This document shows positions 43,460 through 53,375 of a DNA stretch of 64,000 bases, in pieces (positions within the stretch are counted from its first letter, which is position 1; each line of letters starts with the position of its first letter). Source of the stretch: Hydrotalea sandarakina (GTDB lineage: Bacteria > Bacteroidota > Bacteroidia > Chitinophagales > Chitinophagaceae); contig NZ_QKZV01000001.1 of the NCBI RefSeq assembly GCF_003254115.1, positions 465,585-529,584 of the forward strand, in the 5' to 3' direction. The translations under genes and the position numbers were made by a program. The notes beneath the pieces were generated by a model that was not told where the DNA came from, searched no databases, and was given only the letters and a program-made list of their open reading frames with translations.

Positions 43460-44767
43460 TTAGTTACTTTCCGAAAAGGGTAGCGGGAATTGTTTCCAAA
43501 TATGATCGGTAGGTCTATCTAAAGGCAAAGTACTTAGTAAATTATACCTACGCACATCTACCCACCGATGCCCCTCATAAAACAAAGAAAATCTTCTTTG
43601 TTTCAGCATTTCAGTAATCAAAGCTGATTGAGTAAGAGGCCCACTGTAATTAGGCAAATTGTGGCCATTGCGAATGATATTAATGGCAGTTTGAGCATCA
43701 GTTAAAGCATTGGTTTGAATTTTTGCTTCTACATAAATTAATATCAATTCTTCATTCCTAATAATGGACACCGGATCCGTATTTGTTTTGAAAATTGCCA
43801 CATCATAGTTACTGGTTAAACCACTTTGTGTAGCGGGAGTATTACGTAAAGCAACTTTATTTATTCTGTCATCGCCAGGTTCCATATCTGTTACATATGA
43901 AGGCTGTGCCAAACGATTTTCACCTGTATTATTCAATGGCAAATACAAAGGATTTAATTGATCGCCCGATGCTGTTGAAAATACATGATTCACCCCAGTA
44001 TAAAAATTACCATTTAAATTAAAGAAGGAGGCATTTAAGTCTGTTAAGGCAGCTGTCCAGTTTTGTTGATACACATCTACCCTTGCAGCCAAAGCCCGAT
44101 TAAATTGAATTAAACCACTTGCAGTATTAAAACCGGAAAAGCCTGATGATAAATTAAATATAACATCGCTACCGGTTAGGTCTGCCTGCCCCTGATTCAA
44201 TAAATTACTAATGGCGGTAAGTGCATCACTTAATCCAACAATAGGTCCCAATTTATTATAATCTGCCACATCAACCCTTATACCATTTTCATAAGTTAAA
44301 TTCAAATTCAATAAAAGTTGATAAGCAATAATTGTTTTGGCAAAACCGGTATATGCTTTGCGCTGAGCATCTGTTATATAAGTTGAATTGGTAGCAGCTT
44401 GAATTAGAATGTAAGCGTTACGAATGGTATTATACCTTGACCCCCAAGGATTAGTAAGATAAAATGTATTATTATCTAGCACTGCATTACCGGCACCCAA
44501 CAAATCAGATGTGTATCGAGGTTCAGAACCGGAAAATCTGTAGCCTTCACGCCCAATCATACTTACAACATCTAAATATATTGCAATATTATTGCGCATA
44601 CCCGATTCTGTTCCGGTAACCAAATTATTCAATTCACTAATGGTAGGATCACTTGTTATTTGTTGTGATGTAGGACCATTCAAATATGGTATAGGTTCTT
44701 TCTTACATGCAGTATTCATTAGCAAACTGATGCTAATTAGCAATACTGAGAATTTAAAATTTTTCAT
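43460..44767 (-). CDS. SusD/RagB family outer-membrane lipoprotein
   Basis: A 435-residue lipoprotein (lipobox LLMNTAC, Cys21) of the SusD-like nutrient-binding family, the extracellular lid of a SusC channel. The alpha-helical TPR-like scaffold is evident. The C-terminal family motifs are DPVSIIRNEELILIYVEAK (about 327-345), the AINIIRN repeat and LLKQRRFSLFYEGHRWVDVRR-like text (about 388-408). At 435 residues it is shorter than typical carbohydrate-binding SusDs. Its gene starts 18 bases after the SusC gene ends. No glycosidase or sensor gene is adjacent, so the ligand is unknown. Confidence 0.93.
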   Translation of the reverse strand: MKNFKFSVLLISISLLMNTACKKEPIPYLNGPTSQQITSDPTISELNNLVTGTESGMRNNIAIYLDVVSMIGREGYRFSGSEPRYTSDLLGAGNAVLDNNTFYLTNPWGSRYNTIRNAYILIQAATNSTYITDAQRKAYTGFAKTIIAYQLLLNLNLTYENGIRVDVADYNKLGPIVGLSDALTAISNLLNQGQADLTGSDVIFNLSSGFSGFNTASGLIQFNRALAARVDVYQQNWTAALTDLNASFFNLNGNFYTGVNHVFSTASGDQLNPLYLPLNNTGENRLAQPSYVTDMEPGDDRINKVALRNTPATQSGLTSNYDVAIFKTNTDPVSIIRNEELILIYVEAKIQTNALTDAQTAINIIRNGHNLPNYSGPLTQSALITEMLKQRRFSLFYEGHRWVDVRRYNLLSTLPLDRPTDHIWKQFPLPFSESN

Positions 44768-44785
44768 ATATTAATAATTTTATTT

Positions 44786-47710
44786 TTAAAATGATATAGC
44801 AACATGAAATTGAACACGTTTTGAAGTTGGGAAAGGAGTAACATCAACACCTGAAGAAAAACCAACACCAAAGTTTGATACCTCAGGATCGTAACCAACA
44901 TAAGGTGTTATTACAAACAAATTATTGGCTGATACACCCAATTGTATGCGTTCAATATTTTTAATGCGATAAGGAACAGTATAATACAAACCAATTTCCC
45001 TGAATTTAACAAAGCTGGCATTTTGCACAAAAGGTTTTGAAGAAACGCCTAATGCAGCAATTCTATTTTCTCCAGCTGTTTTACCATTACTTTGCATCAC
45101 ATCAAAGTCGGGACTGGTGCCGCCTAAATCCGTTAACAGCTGTGTTAAATTAATAACATCACCACCCTGTTTCCAGTGAATTAAGAAGCGCAAAGACCAA
45201 TTTTTGTGAATTGTGAAATCGTTTAAAAAGTTCATTTGGAAAGTGGGTTCAGCATCGCCTAATTTCCCAATACCACCATTGCCATTTAAACCTACTATTT
45301 GAGTTGCTGAAGCACCTTGTTGAATAAAATATGTACCCAAAGTTGTACCAAATGCACCTAACGGGAATGCAGGAATATTCAATTGTGTAATCAAAGAACG
45401 ATTCAACCAAAAGTTTGTAGTTGAGGTCCATCTGAAATTTTTTCCTTCAAATGGTATTGCTTTCAAGCTTAACTCAATACCTCTGTTTCTTAAACTACCG
45501 GCATTTAAATATTTTGTAGCAAAACCGGTTGAAGCCGGTACTTGTCCTTGCATTAATAAATCTTTTACTACTTTATTGTAGAATGTGGCTTCTAAGCTTA
45601 ATTTCCCTTCTAACACACTTATGTCAACCCCTGCTTCTAATTCAGTTTGCCTTTCTGAACCTATACTTCCATCACCCAAAGTATTTGAAACCAATGAACC
45701 GGGATAACCACCAATATTAGAAGAATTTAGTGGGGTAAACCGACTAATATAAGCCGGGAAATTGCTTGACTCACCATAAGCAACCCTTAATTTTAAATCG
45801 TTAATGGTTTTACTTTTCCAAAAATTCATTTTTGATAAATTCCATGCCACATTTGCTTTTGGATAAGTAAAGTATTTTTTATAGTCACCATTATTGGTTG
45901 ATTGATCAAAACGTAAACCTGCTGTAATGTTTAAATAGTTTTTGAACGCAAATTCTTCCTGCACAAAAACACCATCATTTTTATATTGTGTTCTAAACTG
46001 TGAAACGTTGATAGCGCCAGCCTGATCAAGATTGGTTTGAATACCGATTAACTGTGTAGCAACATTTAAAATGTTATCGTATTTACCATATTCGTGGGTT
46101 AAACCTGCAGTAGTAATAAAAGATAAATCATCTGCCGGTTTATAAGAGTTTACTAAAAATCCTGCCCAGTTTGTATTTACATTATTGGTCATACCCTGAA
46201 TACTATGTCCTTTTGTGGTATTCACTTCAAATTGTAAAATAGAGGGAAATACAGCTGTTGTTTTTAAGTTGTAGTAATCTAATCCACCTCTTGCTATGAT
46301 GCGAGTAGTCATTTTGTTTGACTGTTGAATAATGGCATCCAAATTAACACCGCCAATATAACGATTGGTTAATTCATTATTTGTCATTAAATCGCGTGTT
46401 TGTAATGGGTTAGATGCAGCATAAGGGTTGTTGGGGTAATTACCATTTGCATCGGGAAATAATTGTGCAAATGAAGGTGTAGATGAAAGTGCTACCCCGA
46501 ACGTTACCCCTGCGTTATCGTTATTCGTTAATCCCCTGTCGGCTGAAGAATTAATAAATGTTGAACTATAGCTTAGTTTTATTTTATCATTAATACGATG
46601 ATCAATGTTCACACGTAATGAATTGTTGGCATAGCCTGTACGTTTAATAATGCCATCTTCTTTACGCAATCCGCCTGCTAAATAAAAAGTTGTTTTATCA
46701 TTGCCACCACTAATGGATAAACGGGAATCACGAATCAATCCTTTTTGTCCATACATTACTTTTTCATAATCGTATAATTTTCCTGCAGCTTTTGCAGAAT
46801 CATAAGCTGCAACATCCCAACCTTGTGATTGAACGATAGCATCAGTTAAAGGGCGTTGTCCCAAATATCTGATAATAGAGTTAAAACCCACATCTTGTGA
46901 AAAATTAAATCTGGTTTTACCTGCTTTACCTCTTTTAGTTGTAATAATTACAACACCTGCTGCTGCTTGTGCACCATAAATACTGGCTGCTGATGCGCCT
47001 TTTAGTACTTCAACACTTTGAATATCTTCCGGATTTAAATCGGCAATTCTATTCGATGCATTGTCCTGATTAGAAGAATTACCTGCCGCTGCTGCTGCAG
47101 TTACTGCATTTAAACCTGCTGATGTTGCTGAGTTGTTTACAATAACTCCATCTACTACAAATAACGGTTGCGAATTGCCGAAAATGGTTGTTACACCTCT
47201 TAACTTTATAGAAGTTCCGCCGCCGGGTGCACCGGAATTGGAAACAATATTAGCTCCCACCACTTTACCATTTAAAGCCGCATCAAAAGTTTGTGCAGGT
47301 GCAGTACCGGCTAATTCACGCGCACCAATTACTGCAACTGCATTAGCAGCATTACTGCGTTTTACAGTTGTGGCCAAACCTGTTACCACAACCTCATCTA
47401 ATCGAGCATAATCTTCTTTTAAAGCCACATTAAATGAGGTTGTTTCATTGGTAATTTTAAAACTTTGAGTTCTATATCCTGTAAAACTTATTTCAATGGT
47501 AGAGCCAACAGAAGCCTTTAATGAAAAATGCCCTTCAGCATCACTTAATGTACCTGTTTGTGTGCCTTTTACAGAAATGTTAGCCCCGGCAACAGGGTTC
47601 CCATTTTGGTCAGTAACTTTTCCGGAAATGTTTTTTTGTTGAGCTATTGCCAAAGCCGGCAATAACAGTAGCAGCCAACAGAATAGCTGCACTCGTTTTT
47701 TCATCTGCAT
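44786..47710 (-). CDS. SusC/RagA family TonB-dependent outer-membrane receptor
   Basis: A 974-residue TonB-dependent transporter of the SusC type. In order: signal peptide (PALAIAQQ), a carboxypeptidase-like beta-sandwich domain (ISGKVTDQNGNPVAGANISV, about 29-48, through SFTGYRTQ), a short TonB-box-like segment DEVVVTGLA (about 104), a plug with the SusC hallmarks LRGVTTIFGNSQPLFVVDGV and VEVLKGASAASIYGAQAA (about 230-250) and GVVIITTKRGK, and a 22-strand barrel to the end. It energises uptake of a bound nutrient with TonB. Met3 (47704) is an alternative start. SusD follows directly. The barrel ends VQFHVAISF with the usual terminal Phe. Confidence 0.95.
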   Translation of the reverse strand: MQMKKRVQLFCWLLLLLPALAIAQQKNISGKVTDQNGNPVAGANISVKGTQTGTLSDAEGHFSLKASVGSTIEISFTGYRTQSFKITNETTSFNVALKEDYARLDEVVVTGLATTVKRSNAANAVAVIGARELAGTAPAQTFDAALNGKVVGANIVSNSGAPGGGTSIKLRGVTTIFGNSQPLFVVDGVIVNNSATSAGLNAVTAAAAAGNSSNQDNASNRIADLNPEDIQSVEVLKGASAASIYGAQAAAGVVIITTKRGKAGKTRFNFSQDVGFNSIIRYLGQRPLTDAIVQSQGWDVAAYDSAKAAGKLYDYEKVMYGQKGLIRDSRLSISGGNDKTTFYLAGGLRKEDGIIKRTGYANNSLRVNIDHRINDKIKLSYSSTFINSSADRGLTNNDNAGVTFGVALSSTPSFAQLFPDANGNYPNNPYAASNPLQTRDLMTNNELTNRYIGGVNLDAIIQQSNKMTTRIIARGGLDYYNLKTTAVFPSILQFEVNTTKGHSIQGMTNNVNTNWAGFLVNSYKPADDLSFITTAGLTHEYGKYDNILNVATQLIGIQTNLDQAGAINVSQFRTQYKNDGVFVQEEFAFKNYLNITAGLRFDQSTNNGDYKKYFTYPKANVAWNLSKMNFWKSKTINDLKLRVAYGESSNFPAYISRFTPLNSSNIGGYPGSLVSNTLGDGSIGSERQTELEAGVDISVLEGKLSLEATFYNKVVKDLLMQGQVPASTGFATKYLNAGSLRNRGIELSLKAIPFEGKNFRWTSTTNFWLNRSLITQLNIPAFPLGAFGTTLGTYFIQQGASATQIVGLNGNGGIGKLGDAEPTFQMNFLNDFTIHKNWSLRFLIHWKQGGDVINLTQLLTDLGGTSPDFDVMQSNGKTAGENRIAALGVSSKPFVQNASFVKFREIGLYYTVPYRIKNIERIQLGVSANNLFVITPYVGYDPEVSNFGVGFSSGVDVTPFPTSKRVQFHVAISF

Positions 47711-47884
47711 AAATGTAGTTTTGGTTTAATAATTAGTTAAGCAACATTGTAATTTAATAAAATTTTCAGAAAACTAACATTTGTTTTACAATCTCATTAA
47801 ATAGTACTAAATGCATTTAACATTCGTTGAATATATTAAAAATTAAAATTTTTCGATTATTGTAATTATGTACAATTTTGCGCC

Positions 47885-49066
47885 ATGCATTTACAAAAGA
47901 AAGATGTGATTTTAATGGCCATCTGCACCGGTTTAATTGTAGCCAACATTTATTATATTCAACCATTAATTGTATTAATATCCCACACATTTAATGTTCC
48001 TGAAAATATAGCCGGAAGCACTACTTACCTTACACAAGCCGGATATGCCGCGGGTTTATTGATTTTGGTTCCACTCGGCGATATGATTGAACGCAGAAAA
48101 CAAATTATAGCTACTACCCTTTTAGCCATTATTGCTTTAATTGGTGTAGCAACGGCTCAAAGTTTTGTTGCATTACAAATCAGTTGCTTTTTTGTAGGGG
48201 TTGGTTCCATTGTACCTCAATTAATTTTACCATTGGCAGCAACCCTTTCCGATCCCAACCAACGAGGTAAGGTTGTTGGTACTGTAATGAGCGGACTTTT
48301 AGTGGGTATTTTACTTTCGCGTACATTAAGCGGTGCAGTGGCTGAATGGATGGGCTGGCGGAGCATGTTTTGGATAGCCGCCATTTTATGTTCATTTTTG
48401 GCCATTTTCATGCAAAAACGATTTCCCAAAAATTATGTTTCATTTCCCGGTCATTACGGACAATTAATGCATTCTTTAATTCAATTAATTAAAACACAAC
48501 CTGTTTTAAGAGAAGCTACTGCCATCAATATGTGTTGTTTTGCAGTATTTGGCAGTTTTTGGACAACCATGGTTTTACATTTATCAAATGCACCCTTTCA
48601 TTATGCATCTCATCAAATTGGTTTATTTGGAATTGCAGGGGCTGCCGGTGCCATTACTGCCCCTTTTGTTGGTAAATTAGGCGATAAAGGTTCACCCAGA
48701 AAAACCATTAAAATGGGCTTATCTTTATTTTTAATAAGTATAACAGTACTGTATTTAGGAAGAGATAGTTTATGGTTTATGATATTGGGTACCATTTTCA
48801 TTGATATAGCCCAACAATCAGTTCATGTTACCAATCAAACCCGTGTTTATGCACTTTTGCCTGAAGCCCGTAATCGTTTGAATACCGTTTTTATGAGCAT
48901 GAGTTTTGTAGGTACAACTTTGGGTTCGGCCATTGGTTTGTATTTATGGAAACTGGGTGCCTGGCATGGTGTAATGATAGGTTCCATTATTATTATAGGT
49001 ATTGCCTGGATTATTTTTATGAGTACGAAATCTAAGAAAATTTTGATATCAAGAACAATTTCATAA
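47885..49066 (+). CDS. MFS transporter
   Basis: A 393-residue major facilitator with twelve predicted hydrophobic segments. The cytoplasmic loop motif between segments 2 and 3, GDMIERRKQI (about 62-71), and its repeat in the second half, GKLGDKGSPRKTIK, are typical. The N-terminus GLIVANIYYIQPLI is seen in Bacteroidota and proteobacterial drug/sugar efflux members of the family. The substrate cannot be told. Divergent from the SusC gene (174-base gap). The region after it (49067-49320) is AT-rich and holds no recognisable gene. Confidence 0.9.
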   Translation: MHLQKKDVILMAICTGLIVANIYYIQPLIVLISHTFNVPENIAGSTTYLTQAGYAAGLLILVPLGDMIERRKQIIATTLLAIIALIGVATAQSFVALQISCFFVGVGSIVPQLILPLAATLSDPNQRGKVVGTVMSGLLVGILLSRTLSGAVAEWMGWRSMFWIAAILCSFLAIFMQKRFPKNYVSFPGHYGQLMHSLIQLIKTQPVLREATAINMCCFAVFGSFWTTMVLHLSNAPFHYASHQIGLFGIAGAAGAITAPFVGKLGDKGSPRKTIKMGLSLFLISITVLYLGRDSLWFMILGTIFIDIAQQSVHVTNQTRVYALLPEARNRLNTVFMSMSFVGTTLGSAIGLYLWKLGAWHGVMIGSIIIIGIAWIIFMSTKSKKILISRTIS

Positions 49067-49320
49067 ATACATAATCACAAAAAAGCAAGAGTATTTGCAA
49101 CAGGACCATAACATTATTTTTTCAAGAATATTATATCATAGTTCTAACAAAAAAATCTGCATCATTCAATAATCATAGCATTCAAATATGAACATAAATG
49201 AATGGGAATTTACACTGAATGGTATTTTACATCAACACAAATAAATTACGCATTGTTATTTCTTAAGGCTAATTTTCTTTGAATAAATGGCCATATGATA
49301 TGTATGGAAAATTCCGATGA
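49067..49320. other. Gene-free AT-rich stretch
   Basis: Between the MFS gene and the leftward terminator at 49321 I see no convincing gene, RNA or repeat. No clear plus-strand terminator is visible for the MFS gene either. Confidence 0.5.
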
Positions 49321-49361
49321 ATAAAAATAAAAAGCCCCTTTCAATTTTCATTAAAAGGGGC
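49321..49361 (-). terminator. Terminator of the OmpA/PD40 gene
   Basis: An 8-base GC-rich stem GCCCCTTT/AAAGGGGC (49334-49341 with 49354-49361) and 12-base loop, followed on the minus strand by a T-rich tract. It lies 36 bases beyond the stop of the gene at 49397. Confidence 0.85.
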
Positions 49362-49396
49362 AATTTGTAACCGTTGGAACTGAATGCGGTTAGTAA

Positions 49397-52162
49397 TTAC
49401 TGCTTCTTCAGTTTTACAAAGTATATAATGGTATTGTGCATTAAATCATTTGAAATGCTTACCTCTGTACGTTTGCCGGTATCATCAGTAATAACCATTA
49501 ATGCTGAGTTTGGCGGTATTTCTCCCAAATTCTCTGCAAAGAATATCATTTCATTGCGTTTTTCATTAGGCTCAACCGGCACTTTGAAGCTAATGGCTTT
49601 ATCGGTTTTTAACTCTTGTTTGTACACAATAATTTCTGAATTATAAATTACAGATACACTATCGTGGTCATAAGTACCATTATCATATAAATCAACGTGC
49701 ACAGAATCTGATGTGGTATAAACTGTAAATACCTGATTAATTGAACGATGATTGATAGCTGTTAATAATAGTCTGCTCTTAATTTCAGAAATAGAATCAA
49801 GGGTTGCTATCTTTCTGTCTTTTTGTTTCAGTTCATTTTCCAAATGTGCCGGTAGGGCTTGATTAACAACATTATTATTATTGTTCGATGTAACTGGTTT
49901 TGACACATATGGATTATTTGCTGCAGCATTCTTTTGGGCATTTTTTTCTTTGGCAGCTGCCTTACGTGCCTCTTTTTCAGCTTGTAATCTTGCCCTACGC
50001 TCAGCCGCAGCTCTAGCTTTCTCTTCACGCCTTAAACGAGCAGCTTCAGCTTCTTGTTGTTGTTTCAAACGTTTTTGTTCTCTTAATTCAGCTAAATGCT
50101 CTGCCCTTGCTCTTGCTTTTTCTTCACGCAATAACTGTCTCTCTGCTTTTAAATTATTATTAGCCTTTGTAGTAGGTTCATCAGGAATATACCTGAATGG
50201 ACGTCGGCCATTGGTAATATCATCTAATATTTGATCAATATCCAATTCTTTTCCTGATGGAACCCATTTCGGATTCTTAGCCTTGGTAACAATAATATCT
50301 GAACGTCGATTGACAATTTGTTGAGCAGTATCATAGGTAGCATCATCTTTACAAGGTAAGATTAAGTGTTGTTCGCCATAAAAATCAACATTAATTCTTG
50401 ATGCAGCAATATGATGCTTGATTAAGTACATTTTTACTGCTAATGAACGAGCTTTTGATAAACGCAAATTCAAATCAAATTTACCTTTACAATCGGTGAA
50501 TGAACCTATTACCACATTGTATTCAGGATTATCTTTTAATAATTGAATAATGGTATCTAAGCTATTTTTGTCTTCAGGTCTTACTTTGGCTTTATAAAAA
50601 TCAAAGTTTACTGAAACGCGTTTAATAGTAGCACTATTCAGTGAATCTAAAATATGTTTCCTTCTTTCAGCTTCTTCATCTAATTTGTTCACAGGAATTG
50701 AAACTACAGGAACATTATTCTTTGCACTGGTATCAGGTGTATTCAACTTTGAAGAATCAATGGGTTCGGGTTGTTTAACCTCAGGCAAAGGAGGGAGTTT
50801 GATAGATTGAAATATTTCCAAACAGCATGGCGATTCTCTATCAGAAGTTAAATAACTTGTATCTGCATTGCCAAAACTATCATAATAAATATCATCTTTA
50901 ACTGAATTAATGGGAAGCCCTAAATTTTCAGCAGTGTTCCATTGGTTGGAAACAATATTGCCTTTGCTTTTATAAATATCCATGCCACCAAGCCCTACCC
51001 GTCCGTTTGAGCTAAAATAAAGCATACTGCTATCTGCTAAAAATACCGGGAACATATCATCATCAGGTGTATTAATGGCAGCCCCCAGGTTTTCAGGTGC
51101 AGCATTGGGTAAGCCAAAACTATTTAATGAAACTTTCCATATATCATATTTACCCAAACCGCCGGGCCTATCGGATGCAAAAAATAAATATTGTCCATCT
51201 TTTGTAATGAATGGATGCCTTGCATTATACCCGGGGGCATTGACGAAACTATCTAATGCAAAAGGTTTATCCCAAGGCGCATCAACCGATGAACGTGTAG
51301 CCGTATAAATAAGATATTTGTTGGCATCTGATTTTTGGTCTTCATTCCATCCTGTAAAATATACCCGTAAGCCGTCAGCCGAAAACTGCGCTGCTGCTGC
51401 ATCATAAGGTAATGTTTGTTGAAATAATTTTGAAACGGTATTTTGATTGGTATTGTATTGATATAAAGCAGAACGATAGATTACCTGTTTATTTTTTCCA
51501 ACTGTATCAGGCCTTGAGCTTGAAAAAACAAAAATACTGTCATTCAATTTTGCATAAGCATAGTTTGACCCCAAGGCATTAATTGGTGAAGGCAATTTTT
51601 GAATAGTAAAGCGTTTAACATTTTGTTGTTGTTCAATATTGAACCTGCAATCGGCCATTTCTTTCAAAGCCAACGCAGTATAGCTGTCTTGTTGTGTGTA
51701 TTCTGTTGTAAATTTTGATAACGCTTCTATTGCTTTTTCAGGTTCATTCATTGCCCTTAATGAAACTCCGTACCACAAATAAGCCATAACATCTGGCTTC
51801 TTTTCTAAACTTAAATATTTTTCATAATTAGGTAATGCATCTTGATAGTCATGATACAACCTGTATGACTCTGCTAACTGGTGTAATAAATATATTTCTT
51901 TTGCTCCTTTGGGTCGTTTACCATGTTTGTGCACAACAGGTGTATAAGGCAATACGTCTTTGCTGTCAAAGTTACCATACAAAGCTTTGCTGTACAATTG
52001 TGCAGCACCATAGTAATTTTTTTCTTTAAACAATTCATCAGCTCTTTTCGTATAAGCGCGAATAGACTGAGCATTTAAGAGAGATGAAGATAAACACATT
52101 ACTATGATAGCAGTAATGCATTTTGGAAATAACGGAGTTAGTAATGTTACACGTTTTACCAT
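49397..52162 (-). CDS. OmpA family protein with TPR, PD40 propeller, coiled coil and DNG-type C-terminal domain
   Basis: A 921-residue envelope protein. In order: signal peptide (SSLLNAQS), TPR-like repeats (about 33-190: ADELFKEKNYYGAAQLYSKA and following), a WD40-like PD40 propeller (about 200-480: ADGLRVYFTGW, KDGQYLFFASDRPGGLGKYDIW, DSSMLYFSSNGRVGLGGMDIY), an OmpA C-terminal peptidoglycan-binding domain (about 515-640: VNFDFYKAKVRPEDKNSLD, LRLSKARSLAV), a very charged Arg/Glu/Ala coiled coil (about 680-770), and a C-terminal domain (about 825-921) with YDNGTYDHDSVSV and NLGEIPPNSALMVIT. This resembles PorE/SprE-neighbour OmpA proteins of the type IX secretion machinery. The C-terminal domain is shared with the gene at 81. 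Regulation: separated from PorP by a terminator. Confidence 0.92.
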   Translation of the reverse strand: MVKRVTLLTPLFPKCITAIIVMCLSSSLLNAQSIRAYTKRADELFKEKNYYGAAQLYSKALYGNFDSKDVLPYTPVVHKHGKRPKGAKEIYLLHQLAESYRLYHDYQDALPNYEKYLSLEKKPDVMAYLWYGVSLRAMNEPEKAIEALSKFTTEYTQQDSYTALALKEMADCRFNIEQQQNVKRFTIQKLPSPINALGSNYAYAKLNDSIFVFSSSRPDTVGKNKQVIYRSALYQYNTNQNTVSKLFQQTLPYDAAAAQFSADGLRVYFTGWNEDQKSDANKYLIYTATRSSVDAPWDKPFALDSFVNAPGYNARHPFITKDGQYLFFASDRPGGLGKYDIWKVSLNSFGLPNAAPENLGAAINTPDDDMFPVFLADSSMLYFSSNGRVGLGGMDIYKSKGNIVSNQWNTAENLGLPINSVKDDIYYDSFGNADTSYLTSDRESPCCLEIFQSIKLPPLPEVKQPEPIDSSKLNTPDTSAKNNVPVVSIPVNKLDEEAERRKHILDSLNSATIKRVSVNFDFYKAKVRPEDKNSLDTIIQLLKDNPEYNVVIGSFTDCKGKFDLNLRLSKARSLAVKMYLIKHHIAASRINVDFYGEQHLILPCKDDATYDTAQQIVNRRSDIIVTKAKNPKWVPSGKELDIDQILDDITNGRRPFRYIPDEPTTKANNNLKAERQLLREEKARARAEHLAELREQKRLKQQQEAEAARLRREEKARAAAERRARLQAEKEARKAAAKEKNAQKNAAANNPYVSKPVTSNNNNNVVNQALPAHLENELKQKDRKIATLDSISEIKSRLLLTAINHRSINQVFTVYTTSDSVHVDLYDNGTYDHDSVSVIYNSEIIVYKQELKTDKAISFKVPVEPNEKRNEMIFFAENLGEIPPNSALMVITDDTGKRTEVSISNDLMHNTIIYFVKLKKQ

Positions 52163-52312
52163 GCTAATGTTATAAAAGAGAAATTCTATGTGTGAATATA
52201 GGCACTGTTTTCAGCACATAGGTAAAAAATGCCCAATAAGTTTTTAACATTATGTGGGTAACTATTTCTTGCACATTTCACATTTTTGTAGATATTATGT
52301 GTTTCTACACTG

Positions 52313-52346
52313 TAAAAAAAAAGTTATTCTGTTCAATCAGAATAAC
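52313..52346 (-). terminator. Terminator after the PorP/SprF gene
   Basis: A perfect 9-base stem GTTATTCTG/CAGAATAAC (52323-52331 with 52338-52346) with a 6-base loop. On the minus strand a T10 tract follows (plus-strand A tract 52313-52322). It separates the CHU_C-PorP unit from the OmpA gene, which must have its own promoter in 52163-52312. Confidence 0.85.
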
Positions 52347-52374
52347 CTTGCACTAACCCAATAAGCTGATAGGA

Positions 52375-53361
52375 CTAAAGACGGGGGCAAATAAATTTGG
52401 TAGCAGGAATTTTTTTGCGATGTACATAACTTATGGAAATTTCGTATGCACCACGGTATTGTGAAGCTGTATTTAAAGATGATACATTAATATCATAACT
52501 TAACCCAACAATAAAACCATTTAAGTTAATTCCAATATTGGGCGCTATGGCATCATGATTTCTATACATTATACCTGCTATTAAATCTTTTGTATAATCG
52601 AGTGTGTAATTCATATACAACCCCCCTGCTAATTCACTGGCGGCACCTTGCATTTCATAAACAACATGGGGTGTTAATTGTACTAAATCACTCACAGCAA
52701 TTCTTGTTCCGGCATGAAAAGAATAACGAATAGGTATAAAGCTGTTGCTGGCTTGCAAAAATTTATCTGTTGGTTGTGTAGGATGGTATAAACTTACTCC
52801 AACAAAAGGATTTATTTTTTTATGAGGATCACCATCATAATACATAACACCAACGCTTCCATCTAAAGTATAGGCTGATGTTTTTGAAAAAATTTCATTA
52901 GATGGTAAAGTAGGGTCATATCCTACCAATGGATTAAACTGATTTCCAAATTTCAATTTTGATGGATCAACACCCCGATAAATGAAACCCAATTGAAAGC
53001 CACCACTTAAACGCTTGTATTCACTTAAATGAACTTGATAGGATAATGATAAATAGCTGTTGGTGTAATTATATCCACCATCGCCAGCAGTTTGGTTTAA
53101 TACCATTAAGCCTATTCCAAAATTATTCGGTAATGCGGCATCCAAACTAATTCCATTCGTTACTAAAGGTGTTGCTACCGACGACCATTGGTTTCTTGAA
53201 TTTGCTGTTGCGCGGTAATTCCCATCAATAACACCGGTCATTGCCGGATTTAACCACATTGGACTGGCATAATACTGTGTAAAATGCGGATCAATTTGTG
53301 CTTTTACCATTGTGGCACAAATTATAAAACCCAACATTATATAGTATTTCAATTGTCGCAT
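52375..53361 (-). CDS. PorP/SprF family type IX secretion system outer-membrane protein
   Basis: A 328-residue outer-membrane beta-barrel protein of the PorP/SprF family. The signal peptide ends MVKAQ. The mature N-terminus has the hallmark DPHFTQYYASPMWLNPAMTG. Further on are NQWSSVATPLVTNGISLDAAL, LSLSYQVHL, SGGFQLGFIYR and a late SYDINVSSLNTASQYRGAYEISISY, the typical closing strands. SprF-like proteins are known to help particular type B sorting-domain proteins across the outer membrane by the type IX system. The partner is clear here: the CHU_C protein gene ends 14 bases upstream on the same transcript. Confidence 0.94.
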   Translation of the reverse strand: MRQLKYYIMLGFIICATMVKAQIDPHFTQYYASPMWLNPAMTGVIDGNYRATANSRNQWSSVATPLVTNGISLDAALPNNFGIGLMVLNQTAGDGGYNYTNSYLSLSYQVHLSEYKRLSGGFQLGFIYRGVDPSKLKFGNQFNPLVGYDPTLPSNEIFSKTSAYTLDGSVGVMYYDGDPHKKINPFVGVSLYHPTQPTDKFLQASNSFIPIRYSFHAGTRIAVSDLVQLTPHVVYEMQGAASELAGGLYMNYTLDYTKDLIAGIMYRNHDAIAPNIGINLNGFIVGLSYDINVSSLNTASQYRGAYEISISYVHRKKIPATKFICPRL

Positions 53362-53375
53362 ATTCAGATATTACC

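Noticed and set aside
49067-49320. Gap after the MFS gene considered for a small RNA or CRISPR array
   Set aside because: No repeated unit, no promoter followed by a hairpin with T run on the plus strand, and no conserved fold could be recognised.
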